The translations under genes and the position numbers were made by a program. From SAR324 cluster bacterium (lineage in GTDB: Bacteria; SAR324; XYD2-FULL-50-16), in NCBI GenBank assembly GCA_002401295.1, contig NVSR01000007.1:16014-38721 (forward strand): a stretch of DNA of 22,708 nucleotides. The letters are read 5' to 3'. This document shows, piece after piece, positions 1-6,940 of the stretch (position 1 is its first letter; every line of letters starts with the position of its first letter). The notes beneath the pieces are model-generated. The model was not told where the DNA came from. It saw only the letters and a list, made by a program, of their open reading frames with translations, and did no database searches.

Positions 1-747
1 AGTGATGAAGAGTTAAATTTTATTCAGCATCGCTGGATTAGAGAAGGAAATTTTTCGCTATCAGCTGTATCAATCGCACAAAAGTATGGACGTATTATTG
101 AAGTGACTGATGATGATCTTGAGATTATAAGATATGCGAAAGCATTCTTCTCAACTCAGCGTATATGGGAAACGCATTTAAACACGTGGTATAACATATA
201 TCCTGATGAACGTTTTTCGGCTCAGTTTGTAATTCAAGTATTTGAGAAGTATGGTCGTGATCGTATGAAACAGTATTTGGAACGAATTGTTGATGAAAGA
301 GAGAGCACATTAGTTGCTGAATGGATAAAGCCTTTACAAATAAGGAATCAATTTTATCCATCTAACGAACTTGCTAAGATGATACGTAGAGAATGGGAAA
401 CTGATGAGGTAAGCTATGTGACAAAAGCACTTGTTTTTGACTATGAGAAATCATGGACAGAAGAAGAGCAAGTAATTGCAATAGATCCTTTAGAAGATCC
501 GAATATAAGTATGGAAGACAAATATGCTATGTTAGACAATTGGGAAACGTATGTTGGCCATGATTCTAATGACAGGTTTGAACATCCTGAGTATATGCGT
601 TTTGGTGGAGCTTATCAGTATGTTAAGTTTCGTGAACGCCAAAGCGAAGAAAATCGTACTAAGAATAAAAATAAAATTGCTCAAAAGCAATATGCAACTG
701 TTAATATTCCAAAATATCAACAGCAATCATTTGACTTTGCAGCATAG
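1..747 (+). CDS. Hypothetical protein, 5'-truncated by the window edge
   Basis: The reading frame is open from base 1, so the GTG at 103 is probably internal and the gene begins outside the window; 248 codons are visible. I do not recognise the family. The visible part is charged and helical. It contains two similar stretches with the pattern F-S-x-x-x-V...K-Y-G-R (about residues 19-31 and 72-85), suggesting a duplicated helical unit. A Lys/Asn/Gln-rich linker precedes the extreme C-terminus, QQSFDF, which loosely resembles bacterial sliding-clamp binding peptides (Q-x-[SD]-[LF]-x-F). That would fit a DNA-transaction protein, but it is only inference from six residues. The gene is followed by the hairpin-rich spacer at 750-858. 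A coding frame here is certain; the function is unknown. Confidence 0.8.
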   Translation, partial: SDEELNFIQHRWIREGNFSLSAVSIAQKYGRIIEVTDDDLEIIRYAKAFFSTQRIWETHLNTWYNIYPDERFSAQFVIQVFEKYGRDRMKQYLERIVDERESTLVAEWIKPLQIRNQFYPSNELAKMIRREWETDEVSYVTKALVFDYEKSWTEEEQVIAIDPLEDPNISMEDKYAMLDNWETYVGHDSNDRFEHPEYMRFGGAYQYVKFRERQSEENRTKNKNKIAQKQYATVNIPKYQQQSFDFAA

Positions 748-749
748 TA

Positions 750-858
750 AAGAAGACGGTGTAACATCATCTGTAAAGATGACTGTTCTTCTTAAAATAA
801 AACCTACGGGTTTACTCCACATGGAGTTTTTTGAGTACATTTAGATGTATTCAAAAAA
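750..858 (+). terminator. Hairpin cluster with probable rho-independent terminator
   Basis: Four stem-loops lie between the first two genes. TCATCT-GTAA-AGATGA (767-782) is enclosed by AAGAAGA/TCTTCTT (750-756 with 787-793). AAACC/GGTTT pairs at 800-813. ACTCC-ACAT-GGAGT (814-827) runs into six T residues (827-832), the classic terminator layout. A fourth stem of 14 pairs with one G-T wobble (827-840 with 845-858, loop TTAG) uses the same T run, so the third and fourth hairpins exclude each other. This could be a simple double terminator or an attenuator for the following gene. Confidence 0.6.
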
Positions 859-884
859 CTTTGTTAAAAGTATAAAGGCTAAAC

Positions 885-1391
885 ATGAATCGAGTAAGAT
901 TTTTTATCAAAACTATTTTTTATTTGCCAGGTACCTTCTTGCACGAGTTCTTGCATTATATTGGTGCAAAAATTTTGGGAATGAGAAATGTTTCTATTTC
1001 CTTACTGCCAAAAGTTGGTGAAGGACCAGAAGTGATTATGGGTTCAGTCAATGCGAATCTATCTAGTAATCATAGTAGCTTACGTTGGTTGGTTCCTGCC
1101 TTATTACCTAAAGCATGGTGGATAGTTTTATATTTTTTAATATCATATTATGGATGGGTTGAAATTTCTATTGAAGAAAATGCTGTTTATTTTTATCCTG
1201 AAAACATCCATAACCAGTTAGAGGACTATATAATAGGTTATATAGCTATGCAATTGTTTTGGGCTGGTTCATTAAGCTTTCAAGATTGGAAGGTTGCTAT
1301 GCATTCTCTAGTGTCAGTGAAAGGGATGCTATTGATTGGAGGAGGATATATATTTTATACGTATGTGTTGGATGGACTTTTGGCTTTTTAA
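885..1391 (+). CDS. HExxH membrane metalloprotease-like protein (M50/DUF3267-like)
   Basis: A 168-aa integral membrane protein. HEFLH at residues 20-24, inside the first hydrophobic segment, matches the HExxH zinc site of intramembrane (site-2 type, M50) proteases. Further hydrophobic segments lie near 72-90, 113-130 and 146-164. A third zinc ligand could come from S-F-Q-D-W (131-135) or L-D-G (162-164); I cannot decide which. The protein is short for a true site-2 protease and closer in size to minimal M50-like/DUF3267 proteins. The start is supported by AAAGG at 874-878, six bases before the ATG. It stands alone between a terminator cluster and the convergent HU gene. Substrate unknown; peptidase activity is inferred only from the motif. 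Confidence 0.7.
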   Translation: MNRVRFFIKTIFYLPGTFLHEFLHYIGAKILGMRNVSISLLPKVGEGPEVIMGSVNANLSSNHSSLRWLVPALLPKAWWIVLYFLISYYGWVEISIEENAVYFYPENIHNQLEDYIIGYIAMQLFWAGSLSFQDWKVAMHSLVSVKGMLLIGGGYIFYTYVLDGLLAF

Positions 1392-1400
1392 GGGAAAAGT

Positions 1401-1426
1401 AATTGCACTATCGTGATAGTGCAATT
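1401..1426. terminator. Bidirectional hairpin between convergent genes
   Basis: A perfect inverted repeat with 12-base arms (AATTGCACTATC and its complement, 1401-1412 and 1415-1426) separated by GT. It lies just after the stop of the plus-strand metalloprotease gene and downstream of the minus-strand HU gene. T runs are short on both sides, so it may act in either direction by hairpin strength alone. Confidence 0.6.
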
Positions 1427-1457
1427 AAGCCCCTATGTAGCGTAGCTTAATGAGATG

Positions 1458-1742
1458 TTACTTGCCTGCGGCAACTCTATCTTTAAGACCTTTTCCTGCT
1501 TTGAACTTAGGTACCATTTTATCTGTAGTAGTATAGGTTTTATCTGTTCCTGGTACTTTTCCAGTCTTACCTTTCTGTAAAGCACTTATAAAACTTCCAA
1601 ATCCTACAAGAGATATATCCTCTTTAGAAGATAGAGCTTCTGTAACTGCGCTAGTAAATGCATTAATCGCTGTTTCTGCAGCAGCTTTAGTTGAGTAGTT
1701 TCCGTGCTTTTGAACCATTTCTATGAATTGAGATTTATTCAA
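1458..1742 (-). CDS. hup: HU-family DNA-binding protein
   Basis: A full-length 94-aa HU/IHF-family histone-like protein that bends and compacts DNA as a dimer. The family landmarks are present: G-F-G-S-F at 47-51, the beta-arm around 61-68 with G-K-V-P-G-T where many HUs have R-N-P-x-T-G, and the closing F-K-A-G-K-G-L-K at 80-87. The sequence style, including the A-A-G-K tail, resembles HU of Sulfurimonas-type Campylobacterota. The start codon is TTG, supported by AAAGGA upstream. A TATAAT -10 box (minus strand, plus coordinates 1771-1776) in the spacer suggests its own promoter. HU-like genes on plasmids and ICEs are usually extra copies that limit the fitness cost of incoming DNA; whether this is the only copy in the genome cannot be seen here. 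Confidence 0.95.
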   Translation of the reverse strand: MNKSQFIEMVQKHGNYSTKAAAETAINAFTSAVTEALSSKEDISLVGFGSFISALQKGKTGKVPGTDKTYTTTDKMVPKFKAGKGLKDRVAAGK

Positions 1743-1777
1743 TTTTATTCCTTTGTTTTTATATGTATGTATTATAT

Positions 1778-2005
1778 CTAACTTAACAATTTACTATGTT
1801 GCTTTGCTGTTTTCTCTAAGCATATAGAGTAATCTTCACTAAGAAAAACTACTTCGTCAAAACGATATTCTTTAGTTGTAAACACATCATTTAGAACTTT
1901 CCCAGATGAGTCGAAATTAGCACTAGTAATTACATTTAGTGTGCTTTTGTCTCCATTCTCAGTCCATAGTTGACCAATATTATTATCATTTGTCACTATA
2001 TACAT
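1778..2005 (-). CDS. Small hypothetical protein (75 aa)
   Basis: I do not recognise this 75-aa protein. It is soluble-looking, acidic-to-neutral, and predicted from its residue pattern to be mostly beta strand (alternating hydrophobic residues, for example F-D-E-V-V-F-L), followed by a short charged tail. There is no signal peptide and a single Cys. The ATG is preceded by AAAGGA five bases upstream. It sits 35 bp upstream of the HU gene and 20 bp downstream of the lipoprotein-like gene on the same strand, so it may share a transcript with the latter. Confidence 0.65.
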   Translation of the reverse strand: MYIVTNDNNIGQLWTENGDKSTLNVITSANFDSSGKVLNDVFTTKEYRFDEVVFLSEDYSICLEKTAKQHSKLLS

Positions 2006-2025
2006 GCTATTCCTTTAGCGTAATT

Positions 2026-2457
2026 TTATTTTCTATTAATACTAGTATTTTCTAGAATATAGCTACCTGAAAAAAAGAGAATTGCTACTAAAGCTATTAC
2101 TCCAGTGGCATAAAAAATTCCACTTATAAACATTGTCATTAACAACTCTATAATTGTTAAATTGTTTAAATCAATACCACCAATAAAACCACCTATTACT
2201 ACAGCAAAAACAATAAATATAGAAAAATTAAAACCAACTTTGATTTTTTGCAATAACCTTTTAGAAAAGATTATTTTTTTATTTAACTTTGCAATAGTGA
2301 GAAGAGTAGAAATCACAACTATTCCTATTAAGCCATAAATAAAGATATGTGTCATTGTTCCAAATGCTTCAATTACGCCATTTCTTACTTCTCCACCACA
2401 CCCTGTAATCATCGTTAATACTACCAGTAGTAAACTAGCTTTTAATATCTTATTCAT
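2026..2457 (-). CDS. Predicted multi-pass membrane lipoprotein
   Basis: A 143-aa hydrophobic protein of unknown family. The N-terminus has a basic start, a hydrophobic core and I-T-G-C at 17-20, a good lipobox with Cys20 as the likely lipidated residue. Further hydrophobic stretches at about 36-56, 77-95 and 103-132 indicate at least three membrane helices, with a basic cytoplasmic loop near 58-72. A lipobox combined with several helices recalls small conjugation or entry-exclusion membrane proteins, but no specific family can be named. AAAGGA lies about ten bases before the ATG. A 17-bp palindrome (2501-2517) lies upstream and may be a regulatory site. Confidence 0.7.
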   Translation of the reverse strand: MNKILKASLLLVVLTMITGCGGEVRNGVIEAFGTMTHIFIYGLIGIVVISTLLTIAKLNKKIIFSKRLLQKIKVGFNFSIFIVFAVVIGGFIGGIDLNNLTIIELLMTMFISGIFYATGVIALVAILFFSGSYILENTSINRK

Positions 2458-2500
2458 TCTTGTAAATCCTTTTTTATTTAACTTAGCATATTATTTTGTA

Positions 2501-2517
2501 CAATAGTAATACTATTG
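2501..2517. promoter_or_regulatory. 17-bp perfect palindrome, possible operator
   Basis: CAATAGTA-A-TACTATTG is symmetric around 2509. It lies 44 bp upstream of the minus-strand lipoprotein-like gene and next to a TAATAT sequence that could be its -10 box. No T run follows, which argues for a repressor site rather than a terminator. Which regulator would bind is unknown. Confidence 0.4.
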
Positions 2518-2546
2518 CATTATGAAAAACTAAGTAATGATAGATT

Positions 2547-2960
2547 TCATCTTACGTATTTAACGGTTTGATTTTTAAGTTCTTGTTCAACTTCTTTAAT
2601 TCTGTCTTCAGCTAACTTTTTCCATTTTTCTAAGGGAAGGTTTTCTTTGTAAGATTCAAAAATACCTTGTATTTCATCCTCACAATCCCACACATAAATA
2701 TGTTTTGGTTGGAGTTTAAATAAAAACATGAATGTAGCGTAATCAAGTAGCCATTCTTTTTCCAAAGGTGTTTGAAAAGTCATTCTTAGTTGAGACTGTC
2801 CAAAATCATCATCGCCGAGCTCTTGGAGCTGTGCATCATTCCATAAATCAAGTTCAGGAATATTTTGTCTTATCCAAGTGATATCTTCGGGGTATATAAC
2901 ATCTCTTTTTACATTATGATAAAACTGAGCAACAGGTAATTTTAAATCTGTAGATGCCAC
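2547..2960 (-). CDS. Hypothetical soluble protein (137 aa)
   Basis: Unrecognised 137-aa protein without signal peptide or membrane segment. It is rich in Trp and acidic residues in the first half, with a predicted amphipathic, highly charged C-terminal helix (about 100-133). The start is GTG, chosen because AAGGAG sits seven bases upstream. It is separated from its neighbours by 58-89 bp, so it may be transcribed on its own or as part of a loose minus-strand series of small genes running from 4601 to 1458. Nothing in the sequence indicates an enzyme active site. Confidence 0.7.
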   Translation of the reverse strand: MASTDLKLPVAQFYHNVKRDVIYPEDITWIRQNIPELDLWNDAQLQELGDDDFGQSQLRMTFQTPLEKEWLLDYATFMFLFKLQPKHIYVWDCEDEIQGIFESYKENLPLEKWKKLAEDRIKEVEQELKNQTVKYVR

Positions 2961-3018
2961 TATATACTCCTTAATTTATTATGCTTAGTCTGGAGACATA
3001 ACAATGATGTGGTTCCAA

Positions 3019-3261
3019 TTATTTTTCTATTGTTATATTGTCTTTGAAATAACGGTAGATACTAAATAATAAAAGTCCTATAATAGATATCCCCATAATA
3101 TAGGCTAATGTTTTCATCATTAGATCACTAAATACTCGTAGAAAACTCTCATTGTTATCTATTGTAAAAAATGTGAGTATTAAGCTAACCCCAGCCCAAG
3201 CGGCCATTACCCCTATGATATACATCTGTTTTTTTAAATCATTTGTGATATTTACTTTCAT
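3019..3261 (-). CDS. Small two-helix membrane protein (80 aa)
   Basis: An 80-aa protein with two clear membrane helices at about 13-33 and 51-69, both termini charged. This layout predicts a hairpin in the inner membrane with a short periplasmic loop (34-50). No family recognised. The ATG has AAAGGA upstream. It lies between the exported 117-aa protein and the 137-aa soluble protein, all on the same strand; small membrane proteins of this kind are common cargo of conjugative elements. Confidence 0.65.
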   Translation of the reverse strand: MKVNITNDLKKQMYIIGVMAAWAGVSLILTFFTIDNNESFLRVFSDLMMKTLAYIMGISIIGLLLFSIYRYFKDNITIEK

Positions 3262-3301
3262 TTTTAATCCTTTAATTGCTTTTTTTTAAAACACATAGAA
3301 A

Positions 3302-3317
3302 CCAACCTAAAGGTTGG
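3302..3317 (-). terminator. Hairpin downstream of exported-protein gene
   Basis: CCAACC-TAAA-GGTTGG (perfect 6-bp stem, 4-base loop) lies about 25 bp beyond the stop of the minus-strand 117-aa gene. On the minus strand it is followed by TTTCTATGTGTTTT, a weak but T-rich tail, consistent with a modest rho-independent terminator. Confidence 0.5.
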
Positions 3318-3342
3318 CTCGAATGTAATTTAGTTTGGTAAG

Positions 3343-3696
3343 CTATTCACATTCAACTTTTTGGTTAGACGTTGGAGAAAACCACATTTTATGAGAGCTT
3401 TCTTCCTCTCCAATCTTAACGGCTTCAAATTTGCATTTCTTGCCATGATCTGTTAGATATAAAGTTCTATACATAACAAGACCTTTCATTCCATCATGAA
3501 CTTTTGCCTCTATGGTGATGGATTTTTCACTTACTTTTTGATTATCTGTTCCGACGGTAATAATACCATTAAAAGTTTTCGTCTGATTACTAGGCCACTT
3601 ATCTAGTGTAACTTCAAATACACCTGCATCTGTAGCAGCATTTAGTAATCCAGGAAGGATTATGCTCATTGCGATTAATTTCATTCTTTTTTTCAT
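3343..3696 (-). CDS. Exported periplasmic protein of unknown function (117 aa)
   Basis: The N-terminus is a typical Sec signal peptide (K-K-R at 2-4, hydrophobic core 7-18, cleavage likely after L-N-A at 18-20). The mature part of about 97 residues looks all-beta, with alternating hydrophobic residues, and has two Cys (88 and 116) that could form a disulfide. I recognise no family. The ATG is preceded by AAGGGA. It is bracketed by hairpins at 3302-3317 and 3725-3765, so it is probably a single-gene transcript. A small periplasmic binding or inhibitor-type protein would fit, but this is inference from shape only. Confidence 0.7.
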   Translation of the reverse strand: MKKRMKLIAMSIILPGLLNAATDAGVFEVTLDKWPSNQTKTFNGIITVGTDNQKVSEKSITIEAKVHDGMKGLVMYRTLYLTDHGKKCKFEAVKIGEEESSHKMWFSPTSNQKVECE

Positions 3697-3724
3697 TTGT
3701 TTGTCCCTTAATGTTTTTTTGTGT

Positions 3725-3765
3725 AAACCACACGCAGGCCCTCAAAAAGGGCTAGAGTGTGGTTT
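3725..3765. terminator. Long stem-loop between minus-strand genes
   Basis: AAACCACAC (3725-3733) pairs with GTGTGGTTT (3757-3765), enclosing a second helix, GCCCT (3738-3742) with AGGGC (3748-3752). It lies between the stop of the 148-aa gene and the start of the exported protein. The flanks are T-rich on the plus strand (ATTTAATG) and A-rich on the minus strand, so transcription stop or mRNA end protection are both possible. Confidence 0.55.
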
Positions 3766-3804
3766 ATTTAATGTAAATTATTACTAATTTTTACTTTAAT
3801 TTTT

Positions 3805-4251
3805 TTATTCATCACCAAAAAGAGTAAAGTTTTCATCTAGCTCTTTATAAGTGACCCCTAAAATTGAATGTCCTTCATGTGTTTCACGGTTCAAAAGTAC
3901 ATTTTTATGATTTAGACAAAGCGTACTAAAGATCCAGCCATGTTCATGTTCTTGAAATGTTGTAGACATTGTTGAAGGAACTGCAACAAAAAAGTTGTCC
4001 ATTAATGATTCAGAATTTGTTGCTGTATTAATAAGTAGCTTATCCATTGATGTATCATCTAAACCTGAGGCTAATTCGGAAGGCATTAAAAGTTCTTTTC
4101 CAAATTGGGAGACTCTTTTTTTACATTCTTCTAAGATGTATGCTCTTGCTGGAGTAGCTTCCATCTTGCCAAATGTATCTAATAAATCTGGGCCTTCTAT
4201 AGTGAAAGCAATAAGTTTTCTAGTGTCTGCATCTGAATAAAATAAATTCAT
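3805..4251 (-). CDS. Hypothetical protein (148 aa)
   Basis: An unrecognised soluble 148-aa protein, mildly acidic, with no signal peptide or membrane helix. The ATG overlaps the TGA of the upstream membrane-protein gene by four bases (4248-4251), and AAAGGA lies six bases before it, so the two genes are translationally coupled and probably belong to one operon with the S49 peptidase gene upstream. The order S49 peptidase, small membrane protein, this protein suggests a shared membrane-related task. No catalytic motif is visible. Confidence 0.7.
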   Translation of the reverse strand: MNLFYSDADTRKLIAFTIEGPDLLDTFGKMEATPARAYILEECKKRVSQFGKELLMPSELASGLDDTSMDKLLINTATNSESLMDNFFVAVPSTMSTTFQEHEHGWIFSTLCLNHKNVLLNRETHEGHSILGVTYKELDENFTLFGDE

Positions 4252-4601
4252 GAAATTCCTTTTGTATTGTTGTACGTTGATAAAAAAATAAAGAGCCTGT
4301 ATAGACTTTTAGTTAATCTAGATAGGATCATTGACATTATAAAAAATACAGAGAGCATAAGCATCCAGGTACCCACATTTTCAGATGTAAAAAGATCAGG
4401 CACCCAACTGTTTGTAAAAAGCTCTATACGTATATTGATTACATAATCAATATACTGATCAATAGGCGCGTAGATATTACTAGTGAAACTTTTTGTATTC
4501 TCTAAGGAGAAGACTACCACTTTTAGTAATAATGAACCAAGGAATAAAACTACTATATAGATTCTTCTAACAAGTAAAAATTTGTATATATATTTGAGCA
4601 T
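4248..4601 (-). CDS. Membrane protein (117 aa)
   Basis: A hydrophobic protein with helices at about 14-33 and 79-94 and a possible third near 99-109; a stretch of about 45 residues between the first two probably faces the periplasm. I chose the ATG at 4601 because AAAGGAG sits directly upstream with normal spacing; a TTG five codons earlier would place the start inside that ribosome site. It follows the S49 peptidase gene by 30 bp and overlaps the next gene by four bases. No family recognised. Confidence 0.7.
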   Translation of the reverse strand: MLKYIYKFLLVRRIYIVVLFLGSLLLKVVVFSLENTKSFTSNIYAPIDQYIDYVINIRIELFTNSWVPDLFTSENVGTWMLMLSVFFIMSMILSRLTKSLYRLFIFLSTYNNTKGIS

Positions 4602-4631
4602 AACTTCTCCTTTCAAGAGTGTTAATATAAA

Positions 4632-5564
4632 TTATTTAAGTAGCATCGTATCCATAGGCAGTTTAATATTAATATCAAAGTTACTTGAGAATGGACTTTT
4701 TGTCTTTTTTAATTTAGCATAGAAGAAAGCAATGTTTTCATCTTCTACTGCATACAGAGCCTGAATGTCTTTTTTAACTTTATGCATAGTCGTGATTTCA
4801 TCAACTAATGTTCCTACAACTTGACTTGATACCCAAACACGTCCTTCTGCTAAAGGGGTAAGTTCTTCATCTGTCATTTTTCTTTGTTCTTTTACAAAAC
4901 TGTAAAAGTTGTTATAAATTGGGTCAAGAAGATTTTTCTTAATATGTTCAACATTTTCTTCAGTAGGATCTTTAAATAAAGAAAGAGGTACCTTGCTCGC
5001 ATGTGAAGCAATTGTGGTATCTTTTACTCCTACCTTCTTCATAGCATCTGCAAAAGAGAAGCTTTGTACGTAGACACCAATTGAACCAGTAAAACTGCTA
5101 GGGGCAGCATAAAGTTTATCAGCTACACAGGCTGCATAATAAGCTCCAGAAGTTGCACTAGAACTAATGTAGAAAGTAGTAGGCATTTTCTCTTTATAGT
5201 CTTTTAAATAGTATGCAAGCTCTTCAGATGCAGAAGGACTTCCCCCAGGACAATTGAATTCAATAAGTGTATGTGTATAAATATCTTGGTGCTTTTGAAT
5301 TAAGTCCATTTTGTTAATGATACGACGTACATATTCTGTTGTGATAGGCTCATCAATATTAACGACTGCAACATTTACTTCTTTAAATGTTGATGGTTTA
5401 TCGATGATTCCAAATTTAATTGCTGCAGTATATTCAAAAAATATAACAGTTAGAAATACTGATGCAAAAATAAGTACTCCGAAGAACTTTTGGAGTTGAG
5501 ATAATTTTCGGATGGCTTTATGATCCCCAGAGGGGATAAAAGTGTTGATGAATTTTTTGAACAT
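4632..5564 (-). CDS. S49-family signal peptide peptidase (SppA/SohB-like)
   Basis: A 310-aa membrane-anchored serine peptidase of the single-domain S49 type that cleaves membrane-embedded peptides with a Ser/Lys dyad. One N-terminal anchor lies at about 28-45. The conserved blocks are in order: N-C-P-G-G-S at 104-109 (oxyanion region), S-A-T-S-G-A-Y-Y at 136-143 with the likely nucleophile Ser139, the A-D-K...F-T-G-S-I-G-V block at 148-164, and H-A-S-K at 188-191, with Lys191 as the likely general base. The length suits SohB or bacterial SppA rather than the long two-domain E. coli SppA. It probably shares a transcript with the two genes downstream. TATAAT (minus strand, 5599-5604) upstream is a candidate -10 box. 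Confidence 0.92.
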   Translation of the reverse strand: MFKKFINTFIPSGDHKAIRKLSQLQKFFGVLIFASVFLTVIFFEYTAAIKFGIIDKPSTFKEVNVAVVNIDEPITTEYVRRIINKMDLIQKHQDIYTHTLIEFNCPGGSPSASEELAYYLKDYKEKMPTTFYISSSATSGAYYAACVADKLYAAPSSFTGSIGVYVQSFSFADAMKKVGVKDTTIASHASKVPLSLFKDPTEENVEHIKKNLLDPIYNNFYSFVKEQRKMTDEELTPLAEGRVWVSSQVVGTLVDEITTMHKVKKDIQALYAVEDENIAFFYAKLKKTKSPFSSNFDINIKLPMDTMLLK

Positions 5565-5598
5565 GGAAGAACCTTTCTTTTTTTGTTTAATTTAATGA

Positions 5599-5604
5599 AT
5601 TATA
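5599..5604 (-). promoter_or_regulatory. Candidate -10 box of the S49 peptidase gene
   Basis: On the minus strand the sequence reads CACTATAATTC, with a perfect TATAAT 35 bp before the peptidase start. No good -35 hexamer is visible at 16-18 bp, so it is a weaker or activator-dependent promoter if it is used. Confidence 0.35.
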
Positions 5605-5610
5605 GTGTGT

Positions 5611-5937
5611 TTAACTACAAAAGACTACATCGGGTATGAGATATTTAGTATTTAAACTACTTTTACTATCAGGATGTATATATCCTTCATAATAATGTAG
5701 CTCATGTTGTTTTGGCCAAGTGCCCCTGTTGTCAATAATTGTAAAATTAAAGTTCCGTTTGATTTTTTGAACAAATGTTTCAATTTCAACGACAGACTTA
5801 AAAGCTAGAATAGGATTATTGGGGATAGTAAGAAAAAACCCAGGTATATGTTCAAACCCTTTTAGATCAGAGGAATGCCCTAATACATCTTCTAGTAGTG
5901 GTATTGTTTTCTTTTTTAAAGGTGTAGATACTTCCAT
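5611..5937 (-). CDS. Hypothetical protein (108 aa)
   Basis: Unrecognised 108-aa soluble protein. It has several aromatic and His residues in the last third (L-H-Y-Y-E-G-Y at 80-86), no signal peptide and no membrane helix. The ATG has AAAAGGA eight bases upstream. It sits between the DUF1294 gene (59 bp upstream) and the S49 peptidase gene (46 bp downstream). No domain can be assigned. Confidence 0.65.
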   Translation of the reverse strand: MEVSTPLKKKTIPLLEDVLGHSSDLKGFEHIPGFFLTIPNNPILAFKSVVEIETFVQKIKRNFNFTIIDNRGTWPKQHELHYYEGYIHPDSKSSLNTKYLIPDVVFCS

Positions 5938-5996
5938 CGATAGTCCTTTTGTTATAGTAGGCTGCTATACCACTATGTTTTAATTATTGTAATTAA

Positions 5997-6284
5997 TTAC
6001 AACCAAAGTCTTAAGAATTCAAATTTCCACCATATAAATAGTGATATGATCTGAAAGAAAACGATAACCCAAAATATAACTTGGAAAGAAAGTTTTTTGG
6101 TTTTATGTCTAAAATACTTTTGAGCAATGAAACCACCGAGTGAACCTCCTATAAATGAAAGTGAAAACAAGGTCTTTTCACTGACCCTAGAACTGCCTTG
6201 AATTCTAGACTGACTCTTATCATAACCAAACGTTAAAAAGGTCGTGAGGTTGATTACAAACATGTATATCAAGATAAAATACAT
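5997..6284 (-). CDS. DUF1294 family membrane protein
   Basis: A 95-aa membrane protein with the features of the DUF1294 family: N-x-x-T-F...Y-D-K at 12-23, a glycine-rich G-G-S-L-G-G at 46-51 and F-R-H-K-T-K-K at 58-64, followed by a C-terminal helix (about 69-88). Length and order match the family. The molecular function is unknown; some members are fused to cold-shock or DNA-binding domains, but this one is stand-alone. Its start overlaps the stop of the upstream gene in a T-A-A-T-G arrangement, so it is translationally coupled within the 8314-5997 operon. Confidence 0.88.
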   Translation of the reverse strand: MYFILIYMFVINLTTFLTFGYDKSQSRIQGSSRVSEKTLFSLSFIGGSLGGFIAQKYFRHKTKKLSFQVIFWVIVFFQIISLFIWWKFEFLRLWL

Positions 6285-6577
6285 TACGCGGCCCTTTTAT
6301 TTCGTTGCCAAGAAACAAAATTACTTGCTTCTTTATGTTCAAAGAACAAAGCTTTAAAGAATGTAGATAAGGTACTTTCTTCTAAAAATTCTTTGTTCTT
6401 TAATATGGTTGCCAAAAAAGATAGTTCTTTGACATAATCATTATCAAATAAGAAGTCTATTCCATCATTAACTTGCAAGGTTATAACGCCACCTTGATTG
6501 GTCGAAAAAGTAATAACTTGTAAAATATCAATACTGTTTCTTTCACAGTTTAAGACTAATTCATTTTTAGGCATCAT
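6284..6577 (-). CDS. Hypothetical protein (97 aa)
   Basis: A 97-aa unrecognised protein whose gene overlaps both neighbours: its start overlaps the stop of the DUF3846-like gene by four bases and its stop shares one base with the DUF1294 start. The sequence has alternating hydrophobic residues in the first half and a basic C-terminal end (W-Q-R-N-K-R). It has no signal peptide. Two adjacent Met codons (6577 and 6574) are possible starts; the first is taken. The tight packing supports that it is really translated. Confidence 0.68.
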   Translation of the reverse strand: MMPKNELVLNCERNSIDILQVITFSTNQGGVITLQVNDGIDFLFDNDYVKELSFLATILKNKEFLEESTLSTFFKALFFEHKEASNFVSWQRNKRAA

Positions 6578-6882
6578 AAAAATAGTACTTTACATAATAA
6601 TGCGACTTGAGATAATGTTTTATCACGAAAGCCCCCTTGAAAATCATTGCCGCATAAAATAGCTTTTCCATGAATCACTTTTCCATTAAGAACAAAACTA
6701 GGTGCACCTAAGGTTGTTTTCTCATTAGATAAAATCACGTCCTTATTAAATACTACAGGCATAGTGATAGTCTTTGCATCTATCTTTTGTAAAATTGACT
6801 GCAGTGGAGTACTGTTTTTGTCAGCAAGTGTTATAAGTGTCACCTTCTTTAAAAAAGGATCAATTAGTAAGGCTTTAATCAT
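6574..6882 (-). CDS. DUF3846-like small protein
   Basis: A 102-aa protein opening with M-I-K-A-L-L-I-D-P and ending with a G-K-A-I-L-C-G-N-D pattern. This resembles the start and the G-x-x-L-V-x-G-T-D end of DUF3846 proteins, a small family frequent on phages and conjugative elements; no function is established. The resemblance is by eye and not certain. The ATG is preceded by a strong AAAGGAG. A perfect 8-bp hairpin (6921-6940) lies just upstream, over the end of the previous gene. Confidence 0.65.
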   Translation of the reverse strand: MIKALLIDPFLKKVTLITLADKNSTPLQSILQKIDAKTITMPVVFNKDVILSNEKTTLGAPSFVLNGKVIHGKAILCGNDFQGGFRDKTLSQVALLCKVLFL

Positions 6883-6920
6883 TTTGTTCTCCTTTGGTTT
6901 ATGTTATTAAAACACGAGTA

Positions 6921-6940
6921 CTTGATTTTGTCAAATCAAG
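6921..6940. other. Intra-operon hairpin over a stop codon
   Basis: CTTGATTT-TGTC-AAATCAAG, a perfect 8-bp stem with a 4-base loop, overlaps the stop codon of the minus-strand 173-aa gene (6936-6938). The minus strand continues with TACTCGTGTTTT, a weak T-rich tail. It may reduce expression of the downstream genes or protect the upstream message; the sequence cannot distinguish these. Confidence 0.5.

Noticed and set aside
551..844. 97-codon plus-strand frame overlapping the first gene
   Set aside because: It runs in another frame through a clear coding sequence and then through the terminator hairpins; no ribosome site.
3995..4240. 81-codon plus-strand frame
   Set aside because: Shadow of the 148-aa minus-strand gene; no ribosome site and no protein-like pattern.
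4602..4616. Earlier TTG start for the 117-aa membrane protein
   Set aside because: It would place the start inside the AAAGGAG ribosome site that serves the ATG at 4601.
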